Assembly (NCBI RefSeq): GCF_041381155.1
Contig: NC_091140.1
Location: 21,790,864 to 21,854,863, forward strand
Reading direction: 5' to 3'
Length of the DNA: 64,000 nt
Source of the DNA: Argopecten irradians
Lineage: Eukaryota > Mollusca > Bivalvia > Pectinida > Pectinidae
Below are positions 48,998-61,700 of the stretch, in pieces. Made by a program: the position numbers and the translations under genes. The notes under the pieces are model-generated. The model saw nothing but the letters and a program-made list of their open reading frames with translations, was not told where the DNA came from and searched no databases. The stretch's first letter is position 1. Each line of letters opens with the position of its first letter.

Positions 48998-49547
48998 TTA
49001 AGGTTTAAGACCCTGTTTAAACTAGTGATGTTTTTGTATGCCTATACATTGTATATCACTGTATTCACTTCTTAGGTGTATTTGCATAACATACATATAC
49101 ATGTACCTTAGTTACTAAACATCCTCGATATTCCAGGGGTTCCGATCACTTACGATCTCTATACGAGCAGAGATAGTAAGTGATCGGAACCCCTGGAGTA
49201 TCGAGGATGGTTACTAAAAAGTGTCAATGCATCCGTACTAACTTTACTAGATATAATACTGTTGACTCTGTATAGGCTGATGTGTTGTTTGTAAATTTTG
49301 GCAAATTATGCAAAAAATGTAATTTTTCAGTTTTGCATGTCCACAGGGTTCAGTACATATTTCTGTCACCAAACAACCATGTCATTATGTTTACTAGTGT
49401 TTATAGCATGTAGTAGGAACGCTGGTTTGACCGGATTCGACTTTATAAAGGCATACACATATACATTGTTTGGAAAATTTGACATTATTTAGGTTTTCTT
49501 CAACTACAGCTTAGACATGATATATTAAACAGGGTCTTAAACCTTAA
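48998..49547. mobile_element. TTAA-flanked MITE, family D, with nested palindrome
   Basis: TTAA then GGTTTAAGACCCTGTTTAA on the left and TTAAACAGGGTCTTAAACC then TTAA on the right: perfect 19-bp inverted repeats with TTAA target duplications, total 542 bp without the flanks. This is the piggyBac-type signature. No transposase; the frame 49298-49492 is accidental. It is inserted in or beside the decayed LINE that continues at 49560. Confidence 0.88.
49112..49218. repeat. Long near-perfect hairpin inside MITE D
   Basis: Arms of about 43 bp: TACTAAACATCCTCGATA..CCAGGGGTTCCGATCACTTA and its complement TAAGTGATCGGAACCCCTGG..TATCGAGGATGGTTACTAA, with about 20 bases between. Much better preserved than its host MITE, so a younger foldback insertion. 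Confidence 0.85.
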
Positions 49548-49559
49548 TTGCCCATTCAA

Positions 49560-51055
49560 GATCTCATTTTACACTCTTCTATTTCAGGTTATACACGGTT
49601 ATTTCAGTAATACAAACTTTATTCTAGTCCTACATATTTTACTATTAATTTGTATGGATATACATGTAAAACCTGGTCAAGGCACAAACACTGATATATT
49701 GACTATATTCCACATAAATATTCGCAGCTTAAGAAATAAAATAACTCACCTCCAAAACATTGCAGGTGAATTCCACGTATAGTATGCATCACCGAATCTC
49801 ATTTAGACAGCACTATTTCTGATGACGATATACAGACCGTGTACATTCCTATGGTGGAGGTGTTGTCGTCTATATATTTTATTATATTTATGCCAAACGT
49901 TGTCTTGACTTAGAATTTCCATCAGGTGAAGTCGTATGGGTAGAATATTCTTTAATAATTCCTCATACCTCCTTTACACAGTTACAGACCCAATGATAGT
50001 ATAAATCCTCTTTGGGAACAATTTGAAAACTCCACTGAAACCGCACTTGATGAAAATCGGCATGTAATAATAGTTGAAGACTTGAACATTTGACTCTCAG
50101 AAACCCGTCACATATACTTAGTGATAGTATACGTCCATATTCCTTTTCCAATGTCATACACTAACCTGCACGTGTAGGTCAAACGCGCGCTTTGTCACTA
50201 GATCCCGTACGCGTGCTGGTCAGCGATGCGTGCGAAATAGAGCTTGCCGGTGTTATCGATGTATGTAGATCACGATATATTTCTGATCATGATATCGATG
50301 CCACTATGATTGAAATGTACCAAGGATTTATAAGTGAGATATACGTCCTTGAATGTACTAATAATTGTTTACGTTCGATCTGGTGACCATGGTATAAAAA
50401 TGCTAATTACCGATCTTATACAAAATATGCCAGGTCCCTATGGTTGTTATTTAGAGGCGCTCAATCATGTAATGATATGAGTAAATTTTTTTTTCTGAAA
50501 AAAAAAAATACTCGGACCATGCCCATGTTTGTATTCCCACTAAAAATATTATTATAAGACCTAATGATAAGCCGTGTTTACCTATGAATTACGACATGAA
50601 ATAAGAGTGAGAAATAGGTTACATAAAAAAAAACTTAAACGTAGCTATCCATTGCTAAATTTAGATAAATTTGAAAAAGCAATAATTTTAAAACGCAGAA
50701 CCAGGGAATTATTTTTCGCTAATGTAAATGGACTATTAGACAATTTTGCCAAAAACAACCAAAAAGATTTCTGGAAACTTCTGCGTAATTTAATAAAGGG
50801 TTGTGATAGAGTTTCTAATATCCCCATTAAGATATCATGTTAATAATACTATTATGGTAGATAATGAACGAAAAGCTAATGTTTTAAACGATTACTTTAT
50901 ATCTATATCAACCTTATGTGATACTGGTGTTCCCTTACTATATGTTAATACCAGAACACAAAGTCGTTTGGGCGATGTTTTTTTTACGCATACTGATATT
51001 ATCGATATTCTAAGTTCCTAGACATAGGCAAAGCTGTAGGTTTTGATAAAATATT
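49560..51055 (+). mobile_element. Decayed LINE (endonuclease and RT entry)
   Basis: Plus-strand pieces in order: a worn 2A-like stretch (LLLICMDIHVKPGQ, 49640-49680), endonuclease start FHINIRSLRNKI (49712), WGGGVV-like residues near 49850, then the EN-RT linker frame 50574-50843 with NGLLDNFAKNNQKDFWKLLRNLIKG (quoted core NQKDFWKLLRNLI) and the RT entry GKAVGFDKILL near 51020. Numerous stops; RT proper missing. Related in plan to the LINE at 46130-47300 but on the other strand. Confidence 0.75.
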
Positions 51056-51057
51056 AC

Positions 51058-51113
51058 TGTAATAAATATATATATATGTATACTGTTGGTTAAAACATTT
51101 CGTGCCAGGTCCC
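51058..51113 (-). repeat. Right arm of the GGGACCTGGCA inverted repeat
   Basis: Minus strand: CCACAGGGACCTGGCACGAA then TGTTTTAACCAACAG and a TATACATATATATA run, nearly identical to 8949-8995. It truncates the LINE at its left. Confidence 0.7.
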
Positions 51114-51170
51114 TGTGGACATGGTAAATAGACTTATCTGATTAAAATACTTATAACCACTCCGTTCAAA

Positions 51171-51463
51171 AGAGGATCTGACAACATCCCATAAGAGGTC
51201 ATGTTCGCATGACCTTTATACCACCTGTACATCAAATCAAAAGCATTTTCTACTCCTAGCTACATCAATTGAAAACGCCATTTCGTCCCAGTATAAATAT
51301 ACACTTAGCTTTGTTGTGCTCTTTGGGCGAGATGACTATGTACATTAAATAATTCTGACTGGTTTTTTTAAAACTGTTTCGTCCCAAAACAATTCTGGCA
51401 GCAGCAATATTTTTCAAAAGGTCACCAGAACGTGACCCCTAATGGGATGTTGTCAGATCCTCT
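51171..51463. mobile_element. MITE with AGAGGATCTGACAACATCCC ends
   Basis: AGAGGATCTGACAACATCCC on the left and GGGATGTTGTCAGATCCTCT on the right form perfect 20-bp inverted repeats, followed inward by imperfect pairing (AAGAGGTCA..GACCTTT with AAAAGGTCACC..GACCCC). About 293 bp, non-coding. Confidence 0.87.
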
Positions 51464-52255
51464 GATCAAACGTGCATAGTGATAATAAGGATCTGTATCT
51501 TAATCAGATTGGGACTAGTCTGGAGTAGCTGGGGCTAAAAAGGCTAACTTTGGTCATATTTACTGAGCAATCGGAACTCCTCGGGCATTCTCTAAAGAAT
51601 ACAAATAAAAAAAGAATATTTTCTCGTTTACGGAAAGTGATGAAGGTTCCCGATTGATTTACTGAGTTAAAGGCCCTCTGGGCCTCTTGTACTTATTATA
51701 TTTGGTGATTTAATATCCTGGTTGAGGATTATTTTCAGAAATTACCAGAGATTATATAGTACATGTAGTTTGTGTAATACATAAAGGGAGACAATCTGTT
51801 CCCACTCTATAACATTAGTCTAGGGGAGACAATCCATTCCTTTATAACATTACCTCCCTTTAATAGATAATGCTTTAATTTCTTTTTTCCTTTTCCCAAT
51901 TATCATTTCATCTTTACAATATATATAAACATATAATTACATATACTCCTATACATACACTTTTACTCACTTTCACACCCCCATTCAAATTTCTGATTTA
52001 TATTGGTCAATCAATCTATATCCATCTTTCCATACTTTTGTTAGCCTTCTTTTTTCTTATAAATAATCATAATCTTTATTGTATATTTTCAGAATATATT
52101 CCACACTCATTTGCTTTCATTCTCTTACTCATTCATCATGGTTTAAGATAAAAACATAAGAAACATTTCGTTATGATTTTTAGTTATAATTCTTTAGTAT
52201 ATTGTCACTGTAACTTTTTGTAATATAATTTTTGTGAATTTAGAATTAAGTGTTT
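51464..52255. other. Non-coding interval
   Basis: Contains short direct phrases GGGAGACAATC(T/C)(G/A)TTCC at about 51785 and 51822, and pyrimidine-rich sequence at 51860-52200. No gene recognised. Confidence 0.4.
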
Positions 52256-52257
52256 TT

Positions 52258-53065
52258 ATACCCCGCCCAACGAAGTTGGCGGGGTATATACAAATGGGTT
52301 CCGTCCGTCCGTCCGTACGAATGGTTTCCGGAGCATAACTCTAAAACCAGTAGAGATATTTCCACGAAACTTCATACACACATTGGTCTTATGGTCTAGT
52401 AGTGCCTTTTGCTATTTTTAGGTTTTCATTTTTTGCATTTTTTCCGTAACCATGGAAGCATTGCTGAAAATATCATATTTTTGTACCAGGTTCGTTCCGG
52501 AGCATAACTTTAAAACCAGAAGAGATATTTCCACGAAACTTCATACACACATTGGTCTTAATGTCAAGTAGTGCCCTTTGCTATTTTAAGGTTTTCACTT
52601 TTTGCACTTTTTTTCTGTAACCATGGAAACATTGCTGAAAATGGCAGATTTTTGTGTAAGAATCGTTTCCGGAGCACAACTCTAAAACCAGCAGAGATAT
52701 TTCCATGAAACTTCATAGACACATTGTTCTTATGGTCTAGTAGTGCCTTTTGCTATTTTTAGGTTTTCATTTTTTTGCACTTTTTCCGTAACCATGGAAA
52801 CATTGCTGAAAATATCATTTTTGTACCAGGTTCGTTTCCGCAGCATAACTGGAAAACCGGTTGAGATATATGCACGGAACTCCATAGGCACATTAGTCTT
52901 ATGGTCTAGTAGTGCCTTTTGCTATTTTAAGGTTGTCACTTTTTGTACTTTTTCCTGTAACCATGGAAACATTGCTGAAAATGGCAGATTTTTGTGAAAG
53001 AATCGTTTCCGGAGCACAACTCTAAAACCAGCAGAGATTTTTTCATGAAACGTCATAGACACACT
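52258..53065 (+). repeat. Hairpin-headed tandem repeat of about 170 bp
   Basis: Starts with the hairpin CCCCGCCCAACGAAGTTGGC(GGGG), then GTCCGTCCGTCCGT, followed by four to five units of 168-173 bp, each GTTTCCGGAGCATAACTCTA ... AACCATGGAAACATTGCTGAA. Units start near 52325, 52493, 52665, 52838 and 53007, the last truncated. Not coding. Confidence 0.85.
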
Positions 53066-53495
53066 TTATGTAGGACTTCTAATTTTGTATTATGCTTTAC
53101 TTTTAATTTAATATACATGCAGTAAAACTCAGATATATCAAACTCAATTACTATGAACATTCACTTAATTCCTATGTAACTCGTCGCTGTTTAAAACAAA
53201 TCAAAAATCGCACTGTTAGCTGCTGAACTTTGTTAAAGCTAAGATCAATTCTGGTATTTTTCAAAGAAGCAAATATTTTTAAAGTCGGTTTCACTTTGTT
53301 AAAAAAATATAAATATGTTTGTATATATTCTTCAATTGCAGTTGGGTTTTAAAATACTTTCCCTATACTCTGACTAGCATATAAAATTAATGCATTAATT
53401 GATTTAGCTCTCCATTGGCGGGGGATCTGAATGACTATGTCCTTGTTTATGATGGCATCTAGTTTATCTTTATACAAATATCTTGCTATCTATAC
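53066..53495. other. Non-coding interval
   Basis: AT-rich flank between two repeat domains. No exon, RNA gene or repeat recognised. Confidence 0.35.
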
Positions 53496-53613
53496 AGGTG
53501 GTCCTGAGATGTATTGTCTCCCCTTCATTGGTCAGCCAATCAAAAACGTTTTGCAAACTGATCGTCGCCGAGCTGTGCAGGAGATCAAAGGGATCCGAAC
53601 TATTTACCGTTAA
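53493..53613 (+). CDS. Candidate exon upstream of the large array
   Basis: After a usable acceptor (CTATCTATACAG) the frame reads GGPEMYCLPFIGQPIKNVLQ then TDRRRAVQEIKGIRTIYR and stops at 53613. Composition looks coding. No good donor follows, so it would be a last exon or a fragment. Whether it belonged to the gene that supplied the exon-like part of the array at 53761 is a guess. Confidence 0.35.
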
Positions 53614-54246
53614 AAGTTTTGCTAAATAATAAGCGGTATCGCTGTAATTGAAATTTATTGATCATTTTACACTTGAACAGCAAGCTGAAAACAGCTAACC
53701 GGGTGTCTCTCAATCCATTTGATATTTATTATAATTTAATTATATTAATTAACTATATGTTTCAGTTTTCCCAGATCCATTTGACGACAGGAAAGGCAAC
53801 ATGGTAAGCATCCTTGTATGAAGACGGATGGTTCACCTCCATGAATGGTATACTTGAGTCGTGAAAAACTACCAAGTGCATTTAGGTAAGTATACTCTCA
53901 CTGTGACAACACCCGGTATATCTGCCAGGTTAATGCATTTTCATCAATTTGTGCGCAAATGTGCCATGCGACATTGCGATAATGTGCCATGCGACAGTGT
54001 GTTTGTCACATGGCTCATTGTTGTATTGTCGTCATGTCGCCCATGCGACAGTGCGACAAAGCCTAAATCAATCACCATAGAAATCAGAAATATCTAGTTT
54101 TCGACTTATCAATTGGAAGGGAAAGTCGACCATATTGATTGACGTTTCGAAATAAGCAATTGATATATATATTGCCATTACAATAATTATGTATTTTCTT
54201 CTCTCGCAATGGTAACCACGATGTTTCAGTTTTCCGAGGCCCTACG

Positions 54247-54572
54247 ACGACAGTAAGGGCAACATGGTAAGCATCTTGGATGACGACGGAGGGTTCACCT
54301 CCATGAATGGTATACCCGAGACCCGAGTGACGACAGGAAGGGCAACATGGTAAGCATCATTGGATGACGACGGAGGGTTCACCTCCATGAATGGTATACC
54401 CGAGACCCGAAGTAACGACAGGAAGGGCAACATGGTAAGCATCATTGGATGACGACGGAGGGTTCACCTCCATGAATGGTATACCCGAGACCCTAGTGAC
54501 GACAGGAAGGGCAACATGGTAATCATTAGATGACGACGGAGGGTTCACCTCCATGAATGGTATACTGGAGTC
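54247..54572 (+). repeat. 84-bp subrepeats in the array, four copies
   Basis: The block GACGACAGGAAGGGCAACAT ... GAATGGTATACCCGAGACCC repeats four times at 84-85 bp spacing. The same internal amplification recurs as two to three copies at about 54945, 56010, 57150, 58190, 59250, 60310, 61365 and 62465. Confidence 0.88.
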
Positions 54573-55733
54573 GTGAAAAACTACCAAGTGTTTTTAGGTA
54601 AGTATACTCTTACTGTGACAACACCCGGTATAAAATGTGCCATGCGACAGTGCGATAATGTGCCATGCGACATTATGTTTGTCGCATGGCTCATTGTTCC
54701 AATGTCGCATTGTCACACATGCGACATTGCGACAAAGCCTAAATCAATCACCATAGAAATCAGAAATATCTAACTTTCTACTTATCAAATAGAAGGGGAA
54801 AGTCGGCCATGTTGATTGACGTGTTAAAATAAGCACTTCATACATATATTGCTATTACAGTAATGATAGATTTTCTTCTCTCGCAAATGGTAACCACGAA
54901 ACGTGGCCGTTGTTGGAGACTATATGTTTCAGTTTTCCGAGACCCGAGTGACGACAGGAAAGGGCAACATGGTAAACATCCTTGGATGACGATGGATTGT
55001 TCAATTCCATGAATGGTATACTGGAGACCCGAGTGACGACAGGAAGGGCAACATGGTAAGCATCCTTGGATGACGACGGATGGTTCACCTCCATGAATGG
55101 TATGCTGAGAGTCTTGAAAAACTACCAAGTGCATTTAGGTAAGTATACTCTCACTGTGACAACACCCGGTATATCAGCCAGGTTAATGCATTTTCATCAA
55201 TTTGTGCGCAAATGTGCCATGCGACATTGCGATAATGTACCATGCGACAGTGTGTTTGTCGCATGGCTCATTGTTGTCAATGTCGTCATTGTCGCCCATG
55301 CGACAGTGCGACAAAGCCTAAATCAATCACCATAGAAATCAGAAATATCTGATTTTCGACTTATCAACTGCAAGGGAAAGTCAGCCATATTGAATGACGT
55401 TTCGAAATAAGCACTTCAAATATATATATTGCCATTACAGTAATGATATATTTTTTTCTTTCGCAAATGGTAACCACGAAACGTGGCCCTTGTTGGAGAC
55501 TATATCTTTCAGTTTTCCGAGATCCGAGTGACGACAGGAAGGGCAACATGGTAAGCATCCTTGGATGACGACGGATGGTTCAACTCCATGAATGGTATAC
55601 TGAGAGTCTTGAAAAACTACCAAGTGCATTTAGGTAAGTATACTCTCACTGTGACAATACCCGGTATATCTGCCAGGTTAATATATTTTCATCAATTTGT
55701 ACGCAAATGTGCCATGCGACAGTGCGATAATGT

Positions 55734-55762
55734 GCCATGCGACAGTGTGTTTGTCGCATGGC
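55734..55762 (+). repeat. Representative hairpin of the array unit
   Basis: GCCATGCGAC, nine loop bases, GTCGCATGGC; flanking AATG/CATT extends the stem across one T-T mismatch. The hairpin is kept in most central units, while several carry deletions that remove it (for example near 59600 and 61740). Confidence 0.8.
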
Positions 55763-58700
55763 TCATTGTTACAATGTCGCATTGTCACCCATGCGACAGT
55801 GCGACAAAGCAAAAATCAATCGCCATAGATTTCAGAAATATCTAACTTTCTACTTATCAAATAGAAAGGAAAGTCGGCCATGTTGATTGACGTGTTAAAA
55901 TAAGCACTTCATATTTATATTACCATTACAATAATTCTATATTTTCGTCTCTCGCAAATGGTAACCACGAAACGTGGCTGTTGTTAGAGACTATGTCTTT
56001 CAGTTTTCCGACAACCGATGACGACGGTAAGGGCAACATGGTAAGCATCCTTGGATAACGACGGATGGTTCACCTCCATGAATGGTATACTGGATATCCG
56101 AATGACGACAGGAAGGGCAACATGGTAAGCATCCTTGAGTGACGACGGATAGTTCACCGCCATGAATGGTATATCCGAGACCCGAGTGACGACAGGAAGG
56201 GCAACATGGTAAGCATCCTTGGATGACGACGGATGGTTCACCTCCATGAATGGTATACTGAGAGTCTTGAAAAACTGCCAAGTGCATTTAGGTAAGTATA
56301 CTCTTACTGTGACAATACCCGATGTATCTGCCAGGTTAATGTATTTTCATCAATTTGTACGCAAATGTGCCATGCGACATTCGATAATGTGCCATGCGAC
56401 AGTGTGTTTGTCGCATGGCTCATTGTTTCAAATGTCGCATTGCGACAAAGCCTAAATCAATCACCAAAGAAATCAGAAATATCTGATTTTCGACTTATCA
56501 AACTGCAAGGGAAAGTCAGCCATGTTGAATGACGTTTAAAATAAGCACTTCAATATATATATTGCCATTACAGTAATCATATATTTTTTTCTTTCGCAAA
56601 TGGTAACCACGAAACGTGGCCCTTGTTGGAGACTATATCTTTCAGTTTTCCGAGATCCGAGTGGCGACAGGAAGGGCAACACGGTAAGCATCCTTGGATG
56701 ACGACGGATGCTTCACCTCCATGAATGGTATACTGAGAGTCTTGAAAAACTACCAAGTGCATTTAGGTAAGTATACTCTCACTGTGACAACACCCGGTAT
56801 ATCTGCCAGGTTAATGTATTTTCGTCAATTTGTACGCAAATGTGCCATGCGACAGTGCGATAATGTGCCATGCGGTAGTGTGTTTGTCGCATGGCTCATT
56901 GTTACAATGTCGCATTGTCGCCCATGCGACATTGCGACAAAGCCTAAATCAATCACTAAAGAAATCAGAAATATCTAATTTTCGACTTATCAAGTGCAAG
57001 GGAAAGTCAGCCATATTGAATGACGTGTTAAAATAAGCACTTCATATATATATTGCCATTACAGTAATGATATATTTTCTTCTCTCGCAAATGGTAACCA
57101 CGAAACGTGGCCGTTGTTGGAGAATATATGTTTCAGTTTTCCGAGACCCGAGTGACGACAGGAAGGGCAACATGGTAAGCATCCTTGGATGACGATGGAT
57201 TGTTCAATTCCATGAATGGTATACTGGAGACCCGAGTGACGACAGGAAGGGCAACATGGTAAGCATCATTGGATGACGACGGATGGTTCACCTCCATGAA
57301 TGGTATACTGAGAGTCTTGAAAAACTACCAAGTGCATTTAGGTAAGTATACTCTCACTGTGACAACACCCGGTATATCTGCCAGGTTAATGCATTTTCAT
57401 CAATTTGTACGCAAATGTGCCATGCGACAGTGCGATAATGTGCCATGTGACAGTGTGTTTGTCGCATGGATCAAATGTGCAATGCGACAGTGCGACAAAG
57501 CCTAAATCAATCACCATAGAAATCAGAAATATCTAACTTTCGACTTATCAAATAGAAGGGAAAGTCGGCCATGTTGATTGACGTTTTAAAATAAGCACTT
57601 CATATATATATTGCCATTACAATAATTATATATTTTCTTCTCACGCAAATGGTAACCACGAAACGTGGCCGTTGTTGGAGACTATATGTTTCAGTTTTCC
57701 GAGACCCGAGTGACGACAGGAAGGGCAACACGGTAAGCATCCTTGGATGACGACGGATGGTTCACCTCCATGAATGGTATACTGAGAGTCTTGAAAAACT
57801 ACCAAGTGCATTTAGGTAAGTATACTCTCACTGTGACAACACCCGGTATATCTGCCAGGTTAATGTATTTTCATCAATTTGTACGCAAATGTGCCATGCA
57901 TGCGATAATGTGCCATGCGACAGTGTGTTTGTCGCATGGCTCATTGTTCCAATGTCGCATTGTCGCCCATGCGACAGTGCGACAAAGCCTAAATCAATCA
58001 CCATAGAAATCAGAAATATCTAATTTTCGACTTATCAAATAGAAGGGAAAGTCGGCCATGTTGATTGACGTGTTAAAATAAGCACTTCATATATATATTG
58101 CCATTACAATAATTATATATTTTCTTCTCTCGCAAATGGTAACCACGAAACGTGGCCGTTGTTGGAGACTATATGTTTCAGTTTTCCGAGACCCGAGTGA
58201 CGACAGGAAGGGCAACATGGTAAACATCCTTGGATGACGATGGATTGTTCAATTCCATGAATGGTATACTGGAGACCCGAGTGACGACAGGAAGGGCAAC
58301 ATGGTAAGCATCCTTGGATGACGACGGATGGTTCACCTCCATGAATGGTATACTGAGAGTCTTGAAAAACTACCAAGTGCATTTAGGTAAGTATACTCTC
58401 ACTGTGACAACACCCGGTATATCTGCCAGGTTAATGTATTTTCTTCAATTTGTACGCAAATGTGCCATGCGACATTCCGATAATGTGCCATGCGACAGTG
58501 TGTGTATTGTTCCAATATCGCATTGTCGCCAATGCGACAGTGCGACAAAGCCTAAATCAATCACCAAAGAAATCAGAAATATCTAATTTTCGACTTATCA
58601 ACTGCAAGGGAAAGTCAGCCATATTGATTGACGTTTCGAAATAAGCACTTCAAATATATATTGCCATTACACTAATTATATATTTTCTTCTCTCGCAAAT

Positions 58701-61700
58701 GGTAACCACGAAACGTGGCCCTTGTTGGAGACTATATCTTTCAGTTTTCCGAGACCCGAGTGACGACAGGAAGGGCAACATGGTAAGCATCCTTGGATGA
58801 CGACGGATGGTTCACCTCCATGAATGGTATACTGAGAGTCTTGAAAAACTACCAAGTGCATTTAGGTAAGTATACTCTCACTGTGACAACACCCGGTATA
58901 TCTGCCAGGTTAATGCATTTTCATCAATTTGTACGCAAATGTGCCATGCGACAGTGTGATAATGTGCCATGCGACATTGTGTTTGTCGCATGGCTCATTG
59001 TTACAATGTCGCATTGTCACCCATGCGACAGTGCGACAAAGCAAAATTCAATCACCATAGATTTCAGAAATATCTAAGTTTCGACTTATCAAATGAAAGG
59101 AAAGTCGGCCATGTTGATTGACGTGTTAAGATAAACACTTCATATTTATATTACCATTACAATAATTCTATATTTTCGTCTCTCGCAAATGGTAACCACG
59201 AAACGTGGCTGTTGTTAGAGACTATGTCTTTCAGTTTTCCGACAACCGATGACGACGGTAAGGGCAACATGGTAAGCATCCTTGGATAACGACGGATGGG
59301 TCACCTCCATGAATGGTATACTGGATACCCGAATGACGACAGGAAGGGCAACATGGTAAGCATCCTTGAGTGACGACGGATAGTTCACCGCTATGAATGG
59401 TATATCCGAGACCCGAGTGACGACAGGAAGGGCAACATGGTAAGCATCCTTGGATGACGACGGATGGTTCACCTCCATGAATGGTATACTGAGAGTCTTG
59501 AAAAACTGCCAAGTGCATTTAGGTAAGTATACTCTTACTGTGACAATACCCGATGTATCTACCAGGTTAATGCATTTTCATCAATTTGTGCGCAAATGTG
59601 CCATGCGACAGTGCGACAAAGCCTAAATCAATCACCATAGAAATCAGAAATATCTAAAGTTCTTCTTATCAAATAGAAGGGAAAGTCGGCCATGTTGATT
59701 GACGTATTAAAATAAGCACTTCATATATATATTGCCATTACAATAATCATAATTTTCTTCTCATGCAAATGGTAACCACGAAACGTGGCCGTTGTTGGAG
59801 ACTATATGTTTCGGTTTTCCGAGACCCTAGTGACGACAGGAAGGGCAACACGGTAAGCATCCTTGGATGACGACGGATGCTTCACCTCCATAAATGGTAT
59901 ACTGAGAGTCTTGAATAACTACCAAGTGCATTTAGTTTAGAATACTCTCACTGTGACAACACCCGGTATAACTGCCAGGTTAATGTATTTTCGTCAATTT
60001 GTACGCAAATGTGCCATGCGACAGTGCGATAATGTGCCATGCGACAGTGTGTTTGTCGCAACATTCATTTTTCTAATGTCGCATTATCGCCCATGCGACA
60101 GTGCGACAAAGCGTAAATCAATCACCTTAGAAATCAGAAATATCTAATTTTCGACTTATCAACTGCAAGGGAAAGTCAGCCATATTGAATGACGTTTCGA
60201 AATAAGCACTTCAAATATATATTGCCATTACAGTACTGATATATTTTCTTCTCTCGCAAATGGTAACCACGAAAAGTGGCCCTTGTTGGAGACTATATGT
60301 TTCAGTTTTCCGAGACCCGAGTGACGACAGCAAGGGCAACATGGTAAAAATCCTTGGATGACGATGAATTGTTCAATTCCATGAATGGTATACTGGAGAC
60401 CCGAGTGACGACAGGAAGGGCAACTTGGTAAGCAACATTGGATGGCGACGGATGGTTCACCTGCAGGAACGGTATACTTGAGTCGTGAAAAACTACCAAG
60501 TGCATTTAGGTAAGTATACTCTCACTGTGACAACAGCCGGTATATCTGCCAGGTTAATGCATTTTCTTCAATTTGTACACAGATGTGCCATGCGATATTC
60601 CGACAATGTGCCATGTGACAGTGTGTTTATCGCATGGCTCATTTTTCCAATGCGACAATGCGACAGTGCGACAAAGCCTAAATCAATCACCAAAGAAATC
60701 AGAAATATCTAATTTCCGACTTATCAACTGCAAGGGAAAGTCAGCCATATTGATTGACGTTTCGAAATAAGCACTTCATATATATATTGCCATTACAATA
60801 ATTATATATTTTCTTCTCTCGCAAATGGTAACCACGAAACGTGGCCCTTGTTGGAGACTATATGTTTCAGTTTTCCGAGACCCGAGTGACGACAGGAAGG
60901 GCAACATGGTAAGCATCCTTGGATGACGACGGATGGTTCACCTCCATGAATGGTATACTGAGAGTCTTGAAAAACTACCAAGTGCATTTAGGTAAGTATA
61001 CTCTCACTGTGACAACACCCGTTACATCTGCCCGGTTAATGCATTTTCATCAATTTGTACGCAAATGTGCCATGCGACAGTGTGATAATGTGCCATGCGA
61101 CATTGTGTTTGTCGCATGGCTCATTGTTACAATGTCGCATTGTCACCCATGCGACAGTGCGACAAAGCAAAAATCAATCACCATAGATTTCAGAAATATC
61201 TAAGTTTCGACTTATCAAATGGAAGGAAAGTCGGCCATGTTGATTGACGTGTTAAGATAAGCACTTCATATATATATTACCATTACAATAATTCTATATT
61301 TTCTTCTCTCGCAAATGGTAACCACGAAACGTGGCTGTTGTTGGAGACTATATCTTTCAGTTTTCCGAGACCCGAGTGACGACAGGAAGGGCAACATGGT
61401 AAGCATCCTTGGATGACGACGGATGGTTCACCTCCATGAATGGTATACTGGAGACCCGAATGACGACAGGAAGGGCAACATGGTAAGCATCCTTGAGTGA
61501 CGACGGATAGTTCACCGCTATGAATGGTATATCCGAGACCCGAGTGACGACAGGAAGGGCAACATGGTAAGCATCCTTGGATGACGACGGATGGTTCACC
61601 TCCATGAATGGTATACTGAGAGTCTTGAAAAACTGCCAAGTGCATTTAGGTAAGTATACTCTTACTGTGACAATACCCGATGTATCTACCAGGTTAATGC

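Noticed and set aside
49298-49492. 64-codon plus-strand frame
   Set aside because: Interior of the TTAA-flanked MITE family D.
50420-50440. CCAGGTCCCTATGG as a fourth copy of the GGGACCTGG repeat
   Set aside because: Match is only about 12 bases and the spot is explained as coding sequence of the decayed LINE (KYARSLW).
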